Part shown: piece after piece, positions 54,805-58,446 of the stretch
Layout of the letters: each line of letters opens with the position of its first letter
Position numbering within the stretch: position 1 is the first letter of the stretch
NCBI RefSeq assembly: GCF_000338295.1
Contig: NZ_ANMO01000074.1
Coordinates: 1 to 58,446, forward strand
Direction of reading: 5' to 3'
Length of the DNA: 58,446 nucleotides
DNA from: Rhodopirellula europaea 6C
GTDB taxonomy: Bacteria > Planctomycetota > Planctomycetia > Pirellulales > Pirellulaceae
Notes under the pieces: model-generated
What the model was told of the DNA's origin: nothing
The model's database searches: none
The model's input: the letters and a program-made list of their open reading frames with translations, nothing else
Position numbers and translations under genes: made by a program

Positions 54805-57096
54805 TTATCTCGCCCGGAGTCGAACATCCAAATCCATCTCATTTCCGTCTCGCTGGATGGTCAATCGCAGTGAGTCTCCGGTGACTTCGGTCGAAGTTCT
54901 TCCCGCAAAATCGTTGGTGGATCGGATCGTTCTGTCTCCGGCCTTGATCAATTGATCGCCCACTTGGATGCCACCTTGCTTCGCAGCACTTGGATCCATC
55001 ACCGCGGCAACCGAGTTGGTGTCAGGTTCCAATCGGATTCCCAAAACCACAGACAGTTGACGTCGGATCTGAAAGTCTTTGTTGGTCTGCGTGTACGAAG
55101 GTCGCTGCTCCATCGTGGCGACACGATTGGCGGCCTGAGAAACGATATCGGTTATGCGGGTCATCCCATCCAGGTTTAGTTTCTCAAAATCATCACTTGG
55201 ACGGTGATAGTCACTGTGAAGGCCGGTGAAGAAGAACAAAACCGGCACTCCAGCTTCGTAAAAAGACGCGTGATCGCTGGGGCCATACCCGGTTGAGACG
55301 AGGTTGAGTTTGAATGGCCGCGAAGTTTGCTCCATGTCCGAGTTCAAGCCCTGGATCAACGATTCGAACCCGTCCGAGGTGCCGGTCCCGTAAACCGTCA
55401 GCTCGTTGTCGCGAAGCCGGCCGACCATATCCATGTTCAGCATCGTGACGGTTTTCGACATCGGAAATCTCGGCTGCGAGCAGTAGTATTTGCTGCCCAG
55501 CAGTCCGCGTTCTTCACCCGTGAAGGCAATGAAAACGATGCGGCGATGATCGGATTCATCTGATAATTCGCTGACGACTCGGTTCGCAACGGCCAGCATG
55601 GTGGCCGTTCCCGATGCATTGTCATCGGCTCCGTTGTGAATTTCGACGGTTCCCGGTGCGAGCGAGCCAATGCCACCCATTCCAACGTGATCGTAATGGG
55701 CTCCGATGACGACGGTTTCGTCGGCTAGTTTGCCTTTGCCTTCCAGCACACCAATCACGTTGGGGCTGGTCGCGGTCGCGTTGGTCAGTCCAACCTTTAG
55801 CCGACCACGCAGTCCAGGCGAATCAATCGCCCGTGGTTTGTAGTCTGAGTCGATGGCGGCTTCGACCGCGGCGAGGCCTTTCGCAAAGAGGGTTCGTGAG
55901 TCCTCGCCATCCAAGTTGGAACCTTCGTCATCGTCAGCGGCAGAGATCGATGCCATTTGCTTTAGCAGCCGATCGGCGGCTTCTCGAGAAATGGATGCGA
56001 CCGGGATGGCGGGGCGTCTGGTCGACTTGCCGGTTTGTGGGTCCGTGATTTTCTCGTCGCCTTTGCGGGGTCGAGTGCCCGCTTCCGCAACGCCGAGTAA
56101 TCCCCAGTTCGCCCGAGCCCGTTCGCGTTCTCGATTGCCAAGCATTTCTTGGACTTGATCGATCTTCTCGGTGAGCGATGACCGCAGGTTGGTCGCTTCG
56201 GCGGGCAAGGCATTGCGCTGAGCCAACAAGGCGTTGAGACGTCTGTCTTCGGCGGCGTATTGGTTGTCGACTGCCTTCAATCCAAGTTCGATGCTCGCCG
56301 GATCGTTGACAAACAGCACCCCAACGGCTCCTTGATCGATCGCGGTGGAGATCTTTGTGTCGAAGAAGGCGTGACGCGTGTTCTTGACGCCATCGAATGG
56401 GCTTTTGGGATCGGCAAAACCAGGTTCCTTGCGAAGCATCATCACGATTTTGCCTTCCACGGAGCCCTCGCCATCGGCGGTTTTGACGCTTTGGGATTCC
56501 TTCACGGCCGCGTAGTCGTCGTACCCAAGGTCCGGAGCCTGGATGCCGTACCCCACCCACACGATGTCCGCCTCGACATCTCCTTGGGTGGAACCGATCG
56601 CGAGTGGCATGAATTGGTCATCGAGCTGGATCTCCGATGGTTCCTCCCCTGGCGTCCACCATCGCAACCCGTTGTCTTCCGCCGAAGTTGGTTGCGATCC
56701 CGTTGCCATTTCAACCGGCTGCATCGGCGAATCGCCATACAGACGGGTTTCCAAACCCATTTCGCGGTAACGATCCGCGATGTATTCCGCTGCTTTCAGG
56801 ATTTCTGGCCCCACCGCACTGCGGCCGGCCAGTTCTTCGCTGGTGAGGTAACGAAGGTCTTTCGCGATTGAATCCGCGACCAACAATGCCGCGTTTGGGT
56901 CCGAAGCGGATTCTGTTTCCGAGGCAGCATCGGAGCCCGAAGCTCGCTCCTCGGCGTGAACTTCCTCGGCATGAAAACCGTGTGCCGCGAACCCAATTCC
57001 GAGCAACGCGATTCCCACGCGACTGAGTGAGCCAAGCTGGCGAATCGTTTGCGTGAGGCGGTTCCCAAACATGCTAATCGTGTTCCTTCGCGTCAT
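54805..57096 (-). CDS. Exported M28-family aminopeptidase with PDZ domain
   Basis: A 763-residue zinc peptidase with an N-terminal signal segment. Zinc and catalytic residues are in GAHYDHVGMGG, GADDNASGTA, FTGEERGLLGS, LNMDMVGR and HSDYHRPSDD. An inserted PA-like region lies before it, and a PDZ domain follows at the C-terminus (GGIQVGDQLIKAGDR). ATG 57096 is preferred with GGAAG 6 nt upstream; ATG 57099 and the frame start at 57162 are alternatives. It is divergent from rnc. Confidence 0.86.
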   Translation of the reverse strand: MTRRNTISMFGNRLTQTIRQLGSLSRVGIALLGIGFAAHGFHAEEVHAEERASGSDAASETESASDPNAALLVADSIAKDLRYLTSEELAGRSAVGPEILKAAEYIADRYREMGLETRLYGDSPMQPVEMATGSQPTSAEDNGLRWWTPGEEPSEIQLDDQFMPLAIGSTQGDVEADIVWVGYGIQAPDLGYDDYAAVKESQSVKTADGEGSVEGKIVMMLRKEPGFADPKSPFDGVKNTRHAFFDTKISTAIDQGAVGVLFVNDPASIELGLKAVDNQYAAEDRRLNALLAQRNALPAEATNLRSSLTEKIDQVQEMLGNRERERARANWGLLGVAEAGTRPRKGDEKITDPQTGKSTRRPAIPVASISREAADRLLKQMASISAADDDEGSNLDGEDSRTLFAKGLAAVEAAIDSDYKPRAIDSPGLRGRLKVGLTNATATSPNVIGVLEGKGKLADETVVIGAHYDHVGMGGIGSLAPGTVEIHNGADDNASGTATMLAVANRVVSELSDESDHRRIVFIAFTGEERGLLGSKYYCSQPRFPMSKTVTMLNMDMVGRLRDNELTVYGTGTSDGFESLIQGLNSDMEQTSRPFKLNLVSTGYGPSDHASFYEAGVPVLFFFTGLHSDYHRPSDDFEKLNLDGMTRITDIVSQAANRVATMEQRPSYTQTNKDFQIRRQLSVVLGIRLEPDTNSVAAVMDPSAAKQGGIQVGDQLIKAGDRTIRSTNDFAGRTSTEVTGDSLRLTIQRDGNEMDLDVRLRAR

Positions 57097-57503
57097 CATT
57101 TGCTTCCGGAGGTTGTGACTGGGATCGTTTCGCGAAAAGGTGTGGGGCACTTCGTTATACATGTTGGCGTCGGTGGTTTCTGGACCCAGCCCGGCGGACT
57201 TGCGACGTTCAATCGAAACTTAGTTTGATGCAACCGAGCATTCTCGTTGCCAAAATGGCCTTTCTCTAGATAGAATTGCCGTCCGGCGAAGGAGATGTGA
57301 TCGCTCCAATGGATCCATTTCCTCCCACCAGTCGCTCACCGGTGGCCGAGACAGCCCTTTGTTTCGGTCACCGGCGCGGGACTGAAGATTTGACACTCCT
57401 GTCGTTTCTTCCCATCCCAATCCATGAGGTCTCCCTGCGCGTGTCAGCCCAGTCCCCGAAATCTTCTCGTGATCCGTCACGAGAATCGCTCTCGTCATCG
57501 GCG
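57097..57503. other. Divergent intergenic region upstream of rnc
   Basis: Mostly non-coding. It contains the promoter at 57247-57276. The rnc reading frame is open through part of it, but I consider that part untranslated or only possibly translated. Confidence 0.45.
57247..57276 (+). promoter_or_regulatory. Sigma-70-like promoter of rnc
   Basis: TTGCCA (57247-57252), 18 nt, TAGAAT (57271-57276). Both boxes match consensus at 5 of 6. The expected transcript start is near 57283, so a translation start at 57276 is excluded if this promoter is the one used. Confidence 0.5.
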
Positions 57504-58331
57504 ATGCCATCCAACGAGGCGGACTCGATCGATATGGAGACTTCGTCGTCCAATCCGGAGGACGGTTTGCAAGCGATTCGATTGGTCGATGCTTCCGACG
57601 ACGAGCCCTACGCCGACGCGGTCGCAAAGATCCAGCGTTGCCAAGAAATTCTGGGTTACGAATTTCAGGATTTGGATCTGTTGCGGTCGGCTCTCACGCA
57701 TGCATCCGGTGCTTCGCATCGATTGGCCAGCAACGAACGTTTGGAATTTTTGGGCGATTCGGTATTGGGGCTGACCGTTTGCGAATGGTTGTTCAACGAG
57801 TACCCAGAATACAGCGAAGGCGATCTGACAAAGATCAAATCGGCCGTCGTTAGTCGTCGTTCGTGTGGTAAGGTCGCCTGCAAGCTTGGGCTCGATCAAT
57901 GTTTGATCGTCGGCCGAGGTGTGACTCGCAATCGGAGTTACCCCAAGTCATTGGTCAGCGATGTTTTCGAAGCCGTCATCGCGGCGTTGTACATCGACGG
58001 TGGGCCCGAGATCGTTCGTGATCGATTGAAACAGTGGTTGGCCGAAGAGGTCAACTTGGCCGTCGACACACAAGGATCGGGGAATCACAAATCGGTCCTC
58101 CAGCAATTTGCTCAACGTGAATTGTCAGCGACTCCGGTCTACAAGTTGATTCGTGAAACCGGGCCGGACCATCGCAAGATGTTCTTGATGGGAGCGATGG
58201 TCGACGATCGCCGTTTTGCTCCCGCTTGGGGGAATAACAAAAAGGACGCCGAGCAACGAGCGGCGGCAAATGCGTTGGCGGAATTGCACAACGCGAAGGT
58301 TCCCTACGACAGCGAGCAGCCTCCGTCGTAG
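57504..58331 (+). CDS. rnc: Ribonuclease III
   Basis: A 275-residue dsRNA endonuclease that processes rRNA precursors. The signature NERLEFLGDSVL is at residues 77-88, with the second metal-ligand region in SDVFEAVIAALY. A dsRNA-binding domain occupies about residues 195-265. The frame is open from 57276. ATG 57504 is chosen because the earlier part is unlike the family, but ATG 57309 remains possible, as AAGGAG lies 14 nt before it. Confidence 0.9.
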   Translation: MPSNEADSIDMETSSSNPEDGLQAIRLVDASDDEPYADAVAKIQRCQEILGYEFQDLDLLRSALTHASGASHRLASNERLEFLGDSVLGLTVCEWLFNEYPEYSEGDLTKIKSAVVSRRSCGKVACKLGLDQCLIVGRGVTRNRSYPKSLVSDVFEAVIAALYIDGGPEIVRDRLKQWLAEEVNLAVDTQGSGNHKSVLQQFAQRELSATPVYKLIRETGPDHRKMFLMGAMVDDRRFAPAWGNNKKDAEQRAAANALAELHNAKVPYDSEQPPS

Positions 58332-58446
58332 GAGGTCGTGCAGTCTTTTGATGCCGCTTTTCGGCAGATTTACACACGGCGCACGCGAGGGTGAGGGCCG
58401 AGCACGGGATATGACGCGCACTACCCTCCCCGGAATTCTCGCTGAA

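Overview
This window looks like chromosomal DNA of a Rhodopirellula-type planctomycete (Pirellulaceae). This rests on recognised family signatures, not a database search. The supports are a DUF1559 pseudopilin with a lipoprotein partner, a secreted DUF1080 protein, a giant Ser/Thr kinase fused to STAND and formylglycine-generating-enzyme-like domains, a DUF4332 protein, a Cys/Pro-rich exported repeat protein, and a one-piece tmRNA whose tag reads AEENFALAA. Coding density is high, both strands are used in short blocks, starts are often GTG or TTG, and only some genes have a clear Shine-Dalgarno sequence. I see no prophage, transposase, CRISPR array, rRNA or tRNA.

Layout. 1-353: gene-free DNA with an imperfect long inverted repeat. 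354-8524: sugar isomerase-like protein, YpdA-like flavoprotein, purF, a GltS-type symporter, and a metallo-beta-lactamase/GMC oxidoreductase pair. 8570-11143: MaoC-like protein, secreted DUF1080 protein and a methyltransferase with a signal peptide. 11283-20945: the kinase-STAND-FGE giant, a papain-like exported peptidase meeting it tail to tail, and a glycosyltransferase locus. 21161-24125: RimI-like acetyltransferase, then a coupled esterase/GH5 pair. 24218-26415: amtB followed by a P-II gene, with a palindrome-rich upstream region. 26734-32248: AlkA-like glycosylase, rho, ribH, an orphan sensor kinase and an SGNH hydrolase.

32182-35836 (minus strand) is an exported cassette: a His/Cys-rich protein, a DUF1559 pseudopilin, a small lipoprotein and a beta-propeller-like protein resembling zinc chaperone AztD. 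I propose a metal-handling function as inference. 36429-43642: aspartoacylase-like protein, two reductases, ssrA (tmRNA) with its terminator, a lipoprotein, DUF4332, a YhcC-type radical SAM protein and an FHA protein. 43813-49959: exported thioredoxin, an unknown protein, an O-antigen ligase-like protein and PEP carboxylase. 50232-50636: a Cys/Pro-rich exported protein with its own promoter, Shine-Dalgarno and terminator. 50960-54633: ompH-lpxC-lpxA-gfo/idh/mocA, a lipid A/outer-membrane operon. 54805-58331: M28 peptidase with PDZ domain, and rnc.

The strongest leads are the Cys/Pro repeat protein as a candidate envelope structural protein, the putative metal cassette, the kinase-STAND-FGE protein with an apparently dead FGE domain, and the MocA-type dehydrogenase coupled to lpxA.
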